Positions 1-5,312 of a DNA stretch of 5,312 nucleotides are shown here, one piece after another. A model generated the notes under the pieces. The model was not told the origin of the DNA, made no database searches, and saw nothing but the letters and a program-made list of their open reading frames with translations. Origin of the DNA: Acidiferrobacter sp. GTDB taxonomy: Bacteria; Pseudomonadota; Gammaproteobacteria; Acidiferrobacterales; Acidiferrobacteraceae. The stretch is taken from assembly GCA_027335965.1 (NCBI GenBank), contig DAHWGZ010000126.1, positions 1-5,312 on the forward strand, given 5' to 3'. Position numbers and translations under genes: made by a program. The stretch's first letter is position 1; every line of letters begins with the position of its first letter.

Positions 1-362
1 AGGCGCGGCGGCAGCCCCGCCGCGCGACGGCTCTGACACCGGGCCAACGTCTGGGTGAGTATCGCCTCATCGATGGCGGGCAATGTCCCGGATGCGGCCG
101 CGACCTCTATGAAGGCGCTCGCCGGAATCGCCGACCCGTCGCGCGTGATCCAACGGGCCAAGGCCTCCTCGGCGATCACCGCGCCGCTCTCCAGGGCCAC
201 TATGGGTTGATAAGCGGCCTGGATGCGTCCTTCCGCCAAGGCCTTTTCCAGGGCCGCCGGCGACAGTTCGGCATGCCCCGCGTCCGAGGCGTGCGGTGGG
301 CGCGGAGCATGAGAGGGCACGGCGCCCTTGCGTCCCAGGCGCTCTTTCTGAGATTCCGGCAT
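1..362 (-). CDS. EAL-domain protein, N-terminal part (probable c-di-GMP phosphodiesterase)
   Basis: This is the first 120 codons of a gene that continues past the left edge. EAL domains hydrolyse cyclic-di-GMP to pGpG and so act in motility, biofilm or virulence signalling. The translation opens with about 33 polar, Pro/His-rich residues and then enters an EAL domain directly, with no GGDEF, PAS or membrane segment before it. Visible motifs are YQPIV (51-55), EALARW (66-71, with the metal-binding Glu66 and substrate-binding Arg70 of the family) and the FIEVAAASG block (84-92), matching the usual FIPLAEETG. The two Glu of that block are replaced by Ala, a mild divergence. The other metal and catalytic residues lie outside the window, so activity cannot be judged. 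The start is ATG at 362-360, preceded by a strong purine-rich Shine-Dalgarno stretch (GGGGGAGGAG, complement of 368-377) with 5 nt spacing. The family call is firm. The substrate role is inferred. Confidence 0.85.
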   Translation of the reverse strand, partial: MPESQKERLGRKGAVPSHAPRPPHASDAGHAELSPAALEKALAEGRIQAAYQPIVALESGAVIAEEALARWITRDGSAIPASAFIEVAAASGTLPAIDEAILTQTLARCQSRRAAGLPPR

Positions 363-392
363 GCACGCTCCTCCCCCGCTACTTCGCGCGCC

Positions 393-436
393 TTATTCTA
401 ACGAATAACCCTAGACGAACTCCGATCATCTCTCAA
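393..436 (-). promoter_or_regulatory. Candidate promoter and inverted repeat upstream of the EAL gene
   Basis: A perfect 6-bp inverted repeat (TTATTC, TAAC spacer, GAATAA; 393-408) lies 31 nt upstream of the EAL start. On the minus strand it overlaps two weak promoter readings. One is TTGAGA (436-431) with a 17-nt spacer and TAGGGT (413-408). The other is an isolated -10-like TAGAAT (400-395) with no good -35. The local AT content is clearly higher than in the flanking genes. The repeat could be an operator, but no known regulator's site is recognised. Confidence 0.35.
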
Positions 437-575
437 GATTGGCGGCGGCGTGGATTGGATGATGGTCAAAGCAGGATAGGGCACGCAAAACGGCGCCGAG
501 CAGTTTCAACATTTCCAGACCACAAGATATGGGTTTTTGAGCGGCGCTCGAACCATAAGAAGGCCATAGGCTTTG

Positions 576-631
576 AGGCCCATGCGCGAGACGACAAGGG
601 CTTGCGCGGCCAGAGGCCGCGCACCGGGCCT
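576..631. repeat. Nested inverted repeat (strong stem-loop)
   Basis: The inner hairpin is perfect: 8 bp GCGCGGCC (604-611), loop AGA, GGCCGCGC (615-622). An outer 6-bp stem, AGGCCC (576-581) with GGGCCT (626-631), encloses it. CTTGC (601-605) can alternatively pair with GCAAG (636-640). No T-run follows on either strand, so it does not look like an intrinsic terminator. In DNA this GC-rich some GC-only repeats arise by chance. The nested arrangement is what makes this one worth listing. Confidence 0.45.
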
Positions 632-711
632 GTTTGCAAGATGGAGCGCGTCGTCGCCCTCGCGCGCGCTACGACCGATCAAGACGGGCTGACGAACGGT
701 GGCAAGTCACA

Positions 712-725
712 TTGACGCACGTCAA
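712..725. repeat. 14-bp near-palindrome, operator-like
   Basis: TTGACG and CGTCAA form a perfect 6-bp inverted repeat around a central CA. It lies in non-coding DNA, about 290 nt upstream of the methyltransferase gene and 350 nt upstream of the EAL gene. Its size and symmetry fit a binding site for a dimeric regulator, but there is no second copy in the window and it matches no site I can name. Confidence 0.3.
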
Positions 726-938
726 GCCAAAGCGGCATCGTCCGCCTCGATCGGGGGCCTGTGTCGGCGAACCTCACACGCGCAGACTTAGGGCTCGCCA
801 TGGGAAAGGGCTCGCGCAACGATTGTACGATGAACGCCGCATCGAGGAGGCCTGGCCGCGCGGCCTTATCGGACACAAGGCGGCGCCGAGATTGGCGCGG
901 GCCTCATGCCGCGCGGTAGGCGCATAAACGGCGGATGT

Positions 939-994
939 CGATGTATCATCGCAAGGACAGCGGGCGCGCCGGCCAATGGGCGCGCTTGCGCAAG
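939..994 (+). promoter_or_regulatory. Leader region of the methyltransferase gene with three inverted repeats
   Basis: Three perfect repeats lie just upstream of the ribosome binding site. They are CGATG-TAT-CATCG (939-951), GCGCGCC (964-970) with GGCGCGC (979-985) around an 8-nt loop, and the palindrome CTTGCGCAAG (985-994). A -10-like TATCAT (944-949) sits in the first repeat, but no -35 is found at the correct distance, so the promoter is unproven. If transcription starts near 956, the second and third hairpins would be in the 5' leader immediately ahead of the AAAAGGAG site at 1003-1010. Confidence 0.3.
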
Positions 995-1016
995 GCGATC
1001 ACAAAAGGAGTGGGGC

Positions 1017-1742
1017 ATGACGGTCGATACCGGGCAAGGGTCGGGCTTGGCGAGGCCGGGCGTGGCGCCGGGGGCGTCCTCGGGCGCGGCCGCGCTCCAG
1101 GACGCGGCCGCTTATGATGCCTGGTATGACAGTCCGCGCGGCCGATGGATCGGCACCACGGAATTCGAGCAACTGGCCATGGCCTTGGATGCGCGCGAGG
1201 GCGAGACCCTGCTGGACGTCGGTTGCGGCAGCGGATGGTTCACCCGGCGATTCGCGCGCCAGGGCCTGGCGGTGACGGGTCTCGACATCCGTGGCGACTG
1301 GCTCTCCTATGCGCGCACGCAGTCGGGTCCGGCCGCGCAATGGGTGGCGGGGGACGCCCGCGCCTTGCCATTCGCGGACGAAGGCTTCGACCATGTGGTA
1401 TCGATCGCCGCGTTATGCTTCATAAGCGACGAGCGGCGGGCGGTGGCGGAAATCGTGCGGGTAACGCGGCGGCGCTTTGCCATCGGGTGGCTGAATCGCG
1501 CGAGCCTGCTCTATCGCGCGAAGGGGCGACATGGCGGACAAGGCGCCTACCGGGGCGCGCGGTGGCGCGATGCGAGCGAGGTGAGGGCGCTGTTTTCGGG
1601 GATGGCGGTGCGCGATCTCGGCATCCGCTCCGCGGTATTTCTGCCATCCGCCGGGCCGCTGGCGCGACTGGCCGAGCGCATGCTCCCGCGCGCCCTGCCG
1701 CTCGGCGCCTTGATCGTGGCCTGTGGCGAAAAACGGGGGTAG
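1017..1742 (+). CDS. Class I SAM-dependent methyltransferase (Methyltransf_11/UbiE-like)
   Basis: This 241-residue soluble protein should transfer a methyl group from S-adenosylmethionine to an unidentified substrate. Residues 1-32 are a Gly/Ala/Ser-rich, probably disordered leader. A conserved-looking block, YDAWYDSPRGRW (33-44), precedes the Rossmann-like domain. Motif I is LLDVGCGSG (65-73), the acidic residue ending strand 2 is Asp90 in GLDI, and motif II/III follows as AGDARALPFADEGFD (111-125). Beyond about residue 150 the sequence is basic and family-specific. The start is ATG at 1017, because AAAAGGAG at 1003-1010 lies 6 nt upstream. The frame is open back to 906, but that extension has no ribosome binding site. 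It is transcribed alone and converges on gatB. The enzyme class is secure. Targets such as quinone, lipid or another small molecule cannot be separated by sequence. Confidence 0.88.
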   Translation: MTVDTGQGSGLARPGVAPGASSGAAALQDAAAYDAWYDSPRGRWIGTTEFEQLAMALDAREGETLLDVGCGSGWFTRRFARQGLAVTGLDIRGDWLSYARTQSGPAAQWVAGDARALPFADEGFDHVVSIAALCFISDERRAVAEIVRVTRRRFAIGWLNRASLLYRAKGRHGGQGAYRGARWRDASEVRALFSGMAVRDLGIRSAVFLPSAGPLARLAERMLPRALPLGALIVACGEKRG

Positions 1743-1859
1743 CGGACCGTGCCGAGGCGGGCGCGGCCACGCCGGGGCGTATCGTCCATAGGGGTGGCGC
1801 GTCCGACGGCTCGGCTCCGGCCAGGCCTCGTGGACCGCGATGGCGAGGCATCTCGACCT

Positions 1860-1912
1860 CGGGGCGCCCAGACGGCGCCCCGGCCTGCACCACCAGGCCG
1901 CCAATGGGCGGC
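1860..1912. terminator. Three adjacent hairpins between convergent genes, likely termination zone
   Basis: Three perfect inverted repeats sit head to tail in the gap between the methyltransferase stop (1742) and the gatB stop (1912-1914). The first is a 9-bp stem, CGGGGCGCC (1860-1868) with GGCGCCCCG (1874-1882) and loop CAGAC. The second is a 7-bp stem, CGGCCTG (1881-1887) with CAGGCCG (1894-1900). The third is a 6-bp stem, GCCGCC (1897-1902) with GGCGGC (1907-1912), which reaches into the gatB stop codon. Neighbouring stems share 2-4 nt, so adjacent hairpins compete in part. No U-tract follows on either strand, so a classical intrinsic terminator is not shown. Bidirectional termination or 3'-end protection is inferred from position. 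Confidence 0.5.
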
Positions 1913-3345
1913 TAGGACGCGAGCAAGCGCTTGAGGATCTCGTTGACCTTGGCGGGATTGGCCTTGCCGCGGCTCGCCTTCATGGTCTGTCCCACGAAAA
2001 AGGTGAAGACCTTTTCCTCGCCGGCCCGATATTGGGCCAATTGCTTCGGGTTGGCGGCGATGACCTGCCTTACGACCTCCTCGATGGCCGAGTCGTCCGA
2101 GATCTGGCGCAAGCCGCGCGCGGCAATCACGGCATCGGCATCGCCTTCGCCCGCCCACATGGCCTCGAAGACATCCTTCGCGGCCTTTCCCGACACCGTG
2201 CCGTCGGCGATGCGGCGCAGGAGGCCCGCCAGGGCCGGGGCCTTGACCCGCGAATCGACGATATCGAGCCCATCCTCGTTCAGGCGCGCGGCCAGCTCGC
2301 CCGTGACCCAATTGGCGGCGAGCTTGGGCTCGACCCCGGCCGCCGCGAGCACGTCTTCGTAATACTGCGCGAGCTCCCGGCTCGCCGTCAGGACCCCGGC
2401 GTCATAGGCCGACAAGCCATATTGGGCGCCGAACCGCGCCCGCTTGGCGTCGGGCAGCTCGGGCATGGCCTCCTTCGCCTCGGCGAGAAAGGCCTTGGTC
2501 AAGACCAGCGCCGGAAGGTCCGGATCGGGGAAATATCGGTAATCGTTGGCCTCTTCCTTGCTGCGCATCGAACGCGTCTCGTCGCGCGCCGAGTCATAGA
2601 GGCGGGTCTCCTGGCGCACCTGGCCGCCGGAGGAGAGCAGGGCGATCTGGCGGCGCACTTCGTAATCGATGGCGCGCTCCACGAACCGAAAGGAGTTGAT
2701 GTTCTTCAATTCGGCGCGCGTGCCGAACCGCGCCTCCCCCATGGGACGGATCGATACGTTCGCATCGCAGCGGAACGAGCCCTCCTGCATGTTGCCATCG
2801 CAGATGTCGAGATAGCGGACCAGGGTGTGGAGGGTCTTCAGATAGGCCACCGCCTCGGCCGCCGACCGCATGTCCGGCTCCGAGACGATCTCCAGCAACG
2901 GGGTGCCCGCGCGATTGAGGTCGATGCCGGTAAAGCCGTCCATGTCCTCGTGCAAGGACTTGCCGGCATCCTCTTCGAGATGGGCGCGGGTGATGCCGAT
3001 GGTCTTCTCGCCGGCCGGCGTCGTGATCAGAAGCCGCCCGTGCTCGACGATCGGATGTTCGTACTGGCTGATCTGATAGCCCTTGGGCAAGTCCGGATAG
3101 AAGTAGTTCTTGCGCGCGAACACCGAACGCTCATGGACCGTCGCGCCGATGGCAAGCCCGAAGCGCGCGGCCATGCGCACCACCTCGCCATTCAGGACCG
3201 GCAGGACCCCGGGGAACGCCGCGTCCACAACGTTGGCCTGGGTGTTCGGCGCGGCGCCATACGCGGTCGGCGATACCGAAAAGATCTTGCTTTGCGTCTT
3301 CAGCTGCGCGTGCACCTCGAGGCCGATGACCGTCTCCCACTCCAT
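1912..3345 (-). CDS. gatB: Asp-tRNA(Asn)/Glu-tRNA(Gln) amidotransferase subunit B
   Basis: GatB is the tRNA-binding and kinase subunit of the GatCAB amidotransferase. It phosphorylates the side chain of misacylated Glu-tRNA(Gln) or Asp-tRNA(Asn) with ATP, then amidates it using ammonia channelled from GatA. The 477 residues match the family's usual length. The N-terminal GLEVHAQL (8-15) carries the Glu10/His12 pair of the active-site cradle, followed by [18 protein letters not shown] (78-95), HLEEDAGK (122-129) and the family signature [19 protein letters not shown] (141-159). Cys182 and Cys193 flank the conserved block [12 protein letters not shown]. The C-terminal helical YqeY-like domain ends with [13 protein letters not shown] (452-464). 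The start is ATG at 3345, and its AGGAGG ribosome binding site overlaps the gatA stop (TAGGAGG), leaving a 9-nt gap. It is the last gene of the operon. The sequence is complete with no anomalies. Confidence 0.97.
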   Translation of the reverse strand: MEWETVIGLEVHAQLKTQSKIFSVSPTAYGAAPNTQANVVDAAFPGVLPVLNGEVVRMAARFGLAIGATVHERSVFARKNYFYPDLPKGYQISQYEHPIVEHGRLLITTPAGEKTIGITRAHLEEDAGKSLHEDMDGFTGIDLNRAGTPLLEIVSEPDMRSAAEAVAYLKTLHTLVRYLDICDGNMQEGSFRCDANVSIRPMGEARFGTRAELKNINSFRFVERAIDYEVRRQIALLSSGGQVRQETRLYDSARDETRSMRSKEEANDYRYFPDPDLPALVLTKAFLAEAKEAMPELPDAKRARFGAQYGLSAYDAGVLTASRELAQYYEDVLAAAGVEPKLAANWVTGELAARLNEDGLDIVDSRVKAPALAGLLRRIADGTVSGKAAKDVFEAMWAGEGDADAVIAARGLRQISDDSAIEEVVRQVIAANPKQLAQYRAGEEKVFTFFVGQTMKASRGKANPAKVNEILKRLLAS

Positions 3346-3354
3346 GGTCGCCTC

Positions 3355-4800
3355 CTATATCCCGGCCGGCACGCGCGCGTGCCAGTCGGTGGCCTGTTGA
3401 AACCGGTGCGCGGCATTGAGCAGACGCGCCTCGTCCAGATAGCGGCCTATGAGCTGCAGGCCGACCGGCAGGCCATCGGCGAATCCCGCGGGCAACGACA
3501 GCGCCGGCAAGCCGGCGAGATTGACCGGGATGGTGAAGATGTCGTTCAAGTACATCGACACGGGGTCGGTGTTCTTGGCGCCCAGGGCAAAGGCCGTGGA
3601 CGGGGACACGGGACCCGCCAGGATGTCGCACTGCTCGAAGGCGCGGGCGAAATCGTCGGCGATGAGGCGCCGCAGCTTCAGGGCCTTCACGTAATAGGCA
3701 TCGTAGTAGCCAGCCGACAACGCATAGGTGCCGACCATGATGCGCCGCTTGACCTCGGACCCGAACCCCTGGCTGCGGGTCTTTTTGTACATGTCTTCGA
3801 GATCCTGGTATTCCGGGGCGCGGTAGCCGTAACGCACCCCGTCGTAGCGCGCGAGATTCGAGGACGCCTCGGCGGGCGCCAACACGTAATAGCAAGGCAC
3901 GGCATGCGCGCTGTTGGGGAGGCTTACGTCGACCAGGCGCGCGCCCTGCCGCTCATACTCGCGCAAGGCCTCGCGCACGACCTCCGCCACCTTGGGCTCG
4001 ATGCCCTCCGCGAAATGCTCCGCGACGACCCCTATGCGCAACCCCTTCAGGTCCTTACCCAATTCCGCGGCATAGTCCGGCACCGGGACATCGAGCGAGG
4101 TGGCGTCACGCTCATCGAAACCGGCCATCGCCGCCAGCAGATGGGCGCAGTCCTCGGCGGTCTGGGCCATGGGACCTGCCTGGTCGAGCGAGGACGCGAA
4201 GGCGATCAACCCATAGCGCGAGACCCGCCCATAGCTTGGCTTCAGGCCGGTGATGCCGCACAGGGCGGCGGGCTGACGGATGGACCCGCCGGTGTCGGTC
4301 CCGGTGGCGGCGGGCACGAGGCGCGCGGCGACCGCCGCCGCCGACCCCCCCGAGCTCCCGCCCGGCACGCGGTTGTGATCCCACGGGTTGCGCACCGGAC
4401 CGAAATGGGAGGTCTCATTGGACGACCCCATGGCGAACTCATCCATATTGGTCTTGCCGACCATGACACAACCGGCGGCCTTCATCTTCCGGACCACGGT
4501 CGCATCGTAGGGGGGCACGAACTCGGCGAGCATCCGCGAGGCGCACGTCGTCTTGATGCCGGCGGTACAGAAAATGTCCTTATGCGCGATCGGCACGCCG
4601 GCGAGAATCCCCGCGCCCCCCGCGCGCCGCGCGTGATCGGCGGCCTTTGCGTCGCGCCGCGCCGCGTCCTCGTCCAGGGTGATGAAGGCGTTGAGCGCGA
4701 CATGGGTCTTGATGCGCGCCAAGGCGTCATCCACGAGCTCGCGGCTGGAACAACGGCCGGCGGCGAGGTCCTCGGCAATCTTTGTGATCGTGAGCGTCAA
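3355..4800 (-). CDS. gatA: Asp-tRNA(Asn)/Glu-tRNA(Gln) amidotransferase subunit A (glutamine amidase)
   Basis: GatA hydrolyses glutamine and feeds ammonia to GatB within the GatCAB complex. Its 481 residues are normal for the family and form one amidase-signature fold. The catalytic triad is visible: Lys74 in [10 protein letters not shown], cis-Ser149 in [11 protein letters not shown] (146-156) and nucleophile Ser173 in [10 protein letters not shown] (169-178). The spacing (75 and 24 residues) equals that of Staphylococcus aureus GatA (Lys79, Ser154, Ser178). Its glutamine-binding Tyr309, Arg358 and Asp425 correspond to Tyr304, Arg353 and Asp420 here. The start is TTG at 4800. No ATG or GTG lies in frame between the upstream TAA at 4888-4890 and this codon, the next Met is residue 90, and AAGGA lies 7 nt upstream. 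A 90-nt gap separates it from gatC, while gatB follows after 9 nt. Intact and confidently assigned. Confidence 0.97.
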   Translation of the reverse strand: MTLTITKIAEDLAAGRCSSRELVDDALARIKTHVALNAFITLDEDAARRDAKAADHARRAGGAGILAGVPIAHKDIFCTAGIKTTCASRMLAEFVPPYDATVVRKMKAAGCVMVGKTNMDEFAMGSSNETSHFGPVRNPWDHNRVPGGSSGGSAAAVAARLVPAATGTDTGGSIRQPAALCGITGLKPSYGRVSRYGLIAFASSLDQAGPMAQTAEDCAHLLAAMAGFDERDATSLDVPVPDYAAELGKDLKGLRIGVVAEHFAEGIEPKVAEVVREALREYERQGARLVDVSLPNSAHAVPCYYVLAPAEASSNLARYDGVRYGYRAPEYQDLEDMYKKTRSQGFGSEVKRRIMVGTYALSAGYYDAYYVKALKLRRLIADDFARAFEQCDILAGPVSPSTAFALGAKNTDPVSMYLNDIFTIPVNLAGLPALSLPAGFADGLPVGLQLIGRYLDEARLLNAAHRFQQATDWHARVPAGI

Positions 4801-4890
4801 CGGGAGGTCCTTGAATTGGGTGATGCCTGCGACTATGTATCCTTCATAAGATCCCTGGGGAGCGACCTGGGCGTCGCGCCCGTAGGCTTA
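4801..4890 (-). other. 90-nt spacer between gatC and gatA
   Basis: This spacer is long for an otherwise tight operon. It contains a perfect 5-bp hairpin with a 3-nt loop (GGGCG at 4869-4873, CGCCC at 4877-4881), just after the gatC stop, and the AAGGA ribosome binding site for gatA close to its other end. In the gatA frame it opens with TAA (4890-4888) and has no start codon before TTG4800. No convincing promoter is seen. The hairpin has no following U-run, so full termination here seems unlikely, but it could stabilise or process the gatC mRNA. Confidence 0.45.
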
Positions 4891-5208
4891 TCACTCGATG
4901 ACCCGGGGCACCAGATAGAGGCCATCGCGGGCCTGGGGGGCCACCGCCATGAGCTGGTCGCGATCGATTTCCTGCTCGACCTCGTCGCCGCGCAGCCGGA
5001 GGGCAGCCGCGTCGGGATGGGTCATGGGCGCCACCCCGTCGGTCGCAACGGCATTCATGTGCGACACCAGATCGAGTATCCGGGACAGGTCCTGCGCATA
5101 GGCCTCCCGCTCCGGCCCGCTCAAGCCCAGGCGGGCGAGATGCGCTACCTTTTCGATATCTTTTGCGTCCAAGGCCGCCAATCCATATGCCACGTTGATC
5201 CGTTGCAC
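4891..5208 (-). CDS. gatC: Asp-tRNA(Asn)/Glu-tRNA(Gln) amidotransferase subunit C
   Basis: GatC is the small subunit that wraps around GatA and GatB and is needed for their stable assembly. Family landmarks are KDIEKVAHLARLGLS (16-30), DGVAPMTHP (57-65), the LRGDEV segment (72-77) and the ending RDGLYLVPRVIE (94-105). With the GTG start at 5208 the product is 105 residues, about ten longer than usual. Aligned with typical GatC, which begins a few residues before DVxKIAHLARL, the true start could be GTG at 5193, TTG at 5181 (giving a MAALDAKDIEK beginning) or TTG at 5172. None has a strong ribosome binding site, so the first dozen residues are uncertain. There is no in-frame ATG before Met51. 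It is the first gene of the operon. The identity is firm. Confidence 0.93.
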   Translation of the reverse strand: MQRINVAYGLAALDAKDIEKVAHLARLGLSGPEREAYAQDLSRILDLVSHMNAVATDGVAPMTHPDAAALRLRGDEVEQEIDRDQLMAVAPQARDGLYLVPRVIE

Positions 5209-5230
5209 GCTACCACATTTCGGTCTCTGG

Positions 5231-5259
5231 TTGAACCCGGGGGGAGCGGTTGATAGAGT
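5231..5259 (+). promoter_or_regulatory. Candidate sigma-70-type promoter reading rightwards
   Basis: TTGAAC (5231-5236) and TAGAGT (5254-5259) are separated by exactly 17 nt, each matching four of six consensus positions. Transcription would start near 5266, leaving a leader of roughly 44 nt before the ATG at 5310. Correct spacing and position ahead of a plausible start codon support it. The -35 and -10 themselves are moderate. Confidence 0.4.
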
Positions 5260-5265
5260 AACGCG

Positions 5266-5295
5266 ATTTTAACCCCACCCCACCCTAAAGCTTAA
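5266..5295 (-). promoter_or_regulatory. Candidate promoter of the gatCAB operon
   Basis: On the minus strand TAAAAT (5271-5266) matches five of six -10 positions. TTAAGC (5295-5290) lies 18 nt upstream as a poor -35, matching three of six. The spacer is a G-rich run on this strand. A start near 5259 would give a gatC leader of about 50 nt. It is the best -10 between gatC and the right edge. It partly overlaps the opposing promoter's start region, so the two transcription units could interfere with each other. Confidence 0.35.
5273..5285 (+). repeat. Short C-tract repeat (C4-A-C4-A-C3)
   Basis: Three C-runs separated by single A residues form a 13-nt near-perfect pentamer repeat in the divergent promoter region. 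On the minus strand these are three G-runs, one short of a classical intramolecular G-quadruplex. The tract sits in the spacer of the candidate gatC promoter, where slippage would change -35/-10 spacing. Confidence 0.4.
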
Positions 5296-5309
5296 GGGAC
5301 AGAAATCCT

Positions 5310-5312
5310 ATG
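5310..5312 (+). CDS. Possible start codon of a divergent gene (mreB by gene order)
   Basis: The window ends on an ATG. AAGGGA at 5294-5299 lies 10 nt upstream, a somewhat long but workable Shine-Dalgarno distance, and a candidate promoter is found at 5231-5259. In Pseudomonas and several other gammaproteobacteria, gatC is divergent from mreB, the actin-like rod-shape protein gene, so mreB is the natural guess. Only the start codon is visible, so neither the gene nor its identity can be confirmed from the sequence. Confidence 0.3.

Larger units (their letters stand above)
409..1016. other. Long intergenic region without a supported gene
   Basis: About 600 nt separate the divergent EAL gene and methyltransferase gene. 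Open frames cross it on both strands, but none has a recognisable domain, a credible ribosome binding site or protein-like composition; their products are Arg-rich and change character along their length. The part at about 409-575 is AT-richer than the rest of the window. The remainder is rich in inverted repeats (576-631, 712-725, 854-865, 939-951, 964-994). I see no tRNA, rRNA, CRISPR array, transposase fragment or terminal repeats. It probably holds the promoters of both genes, and possibly a small RNA or the remains of a decayed gene. Confidence 0.6.

Noticed and set aside
67..366. Minus-strand 99-codon frame starting with GTG at 366
   Set aside because: It overlaps the EAL gene in another frame. 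The EAL frame has recognisable motifs and the better-placed ribosome binding site.
533..548. T-run beside GAGCGGCGCTC as an intrinsic terminator
   Set aside because: The T-run precedes the hairpin on the plus strand and becomes an A-run after it on the minus strand, so the order is wrong in both directions.
546..560. GGTTCGA on the minus strand, resembling a tRNA T-loop
   Set aside because: The flanking bases do not form a T-arm stem, and no acceptor or anticodon arm can be found around it.
207..715. Plus-strand frames at 207-401 and 296-715
   Set aside because: They overlap the EAL gene and its upstream region, have no clear ribosome binding site and encode Arg-rich sequence without a domain.
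634..927. Overlapping frames on both strands (634-927 plus, 679-876 minus)
   Set aside because: Both lack a ribosome binding site and recognisable motifs. The Arg-rich plus-strand product is typical of open frames in GC-rich non-coding DNA.
906..1016. Longer N-terminus for the methyltransferase (start at 906)
   Set aside because: No ribosome binding site there, the extension would cover the strong hairpins, and ATG1017 has a well-spaced AAAAGGAG.
1145..2311. Frames at 1145-1915 (plus), 1413-1904, 1420-1893 and 1547-2311 (minus)
   Set aside because: All are shadows of the methyltransferase or gatB in other frames, with low-complexity Arg/Gly/Ala/Pro-rich products.
5237..5285. G-quadruplex in the gatC promoter region
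   Set aside because: Only three adjacent G-runs occur on the minus strand. The other nearby G-run is on the opposite strand.
1..5312. CRISPR array, insertion sequence, prophage or defence system
   Set aside because: No regularly spaced repeats, transposase or integrase motifs, terminal repeats with target duplications, or defence-type domains were seen.

Overview
The window looks like ordinary chromosome from a GC-rich proteobacterium. A gammaproteobacterium is the best guess: the GatC, GatA and GatB sequences are of the proteobacterial kind, coding DNA is strongly GC-biased, and the gatCAB operon appears to face away from a gene starting at the right edge, as gatC faces mreB in Pseudomonas and relatives. 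The species cannot be named from the sequence.

Layout from left to right. Positions 1-362 (minus) hold the start of an EAL-domain protein, a probable cyclic-di-GMP phosphodiesterase that runs off the left edge. Positions 363-1016 are a long non-coding stretch that is relatively AT-richer at about 390-575 and contains several inverted repeats but no gene I can support. Positions 1017-1742 (plus) encode a 241-residue class I SAM-dependent methyltransferase of unknown substrate. Positions 1743-1911 separate it from the convergent gat operon and end in three adjacent perfect hairpins, a likely shared termination zone. Positions 1912-5208 (minus) hold the operon gatC-gatA-gatB. Positions 5209-5309 form a compact divergent promoter region, and an ATG at 5310 is probably the first codon of the divergent neighbour.

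The three Gat proteins form one enzyme. GatA releases ammonia from glutamine. GatB activates misacylated Glu-tRNA(Gln) and/or Asp-tRNA(Asn) with ATP and amidates it. GatC is the small subunit holding the two together. The amidase triad (Lys74, Ser149, Ser173) and the GatB signature are intact, so the complex should be active. Having it implies that this organism lacks GlnRS, AsnRS or both. The methyltransferase and EAL protein show no functional link to the operon.

I found no convincing new system. The most striking pattern is an open frame of 1137 codons antisense to all of gatB, gatA and gatC, which codon phase and GC bias explain well. The points most worth checking are the non-coding region at 409-1016, the hairpin cluster at 1860-1912, and the unusual start codons of gatA and gatC.
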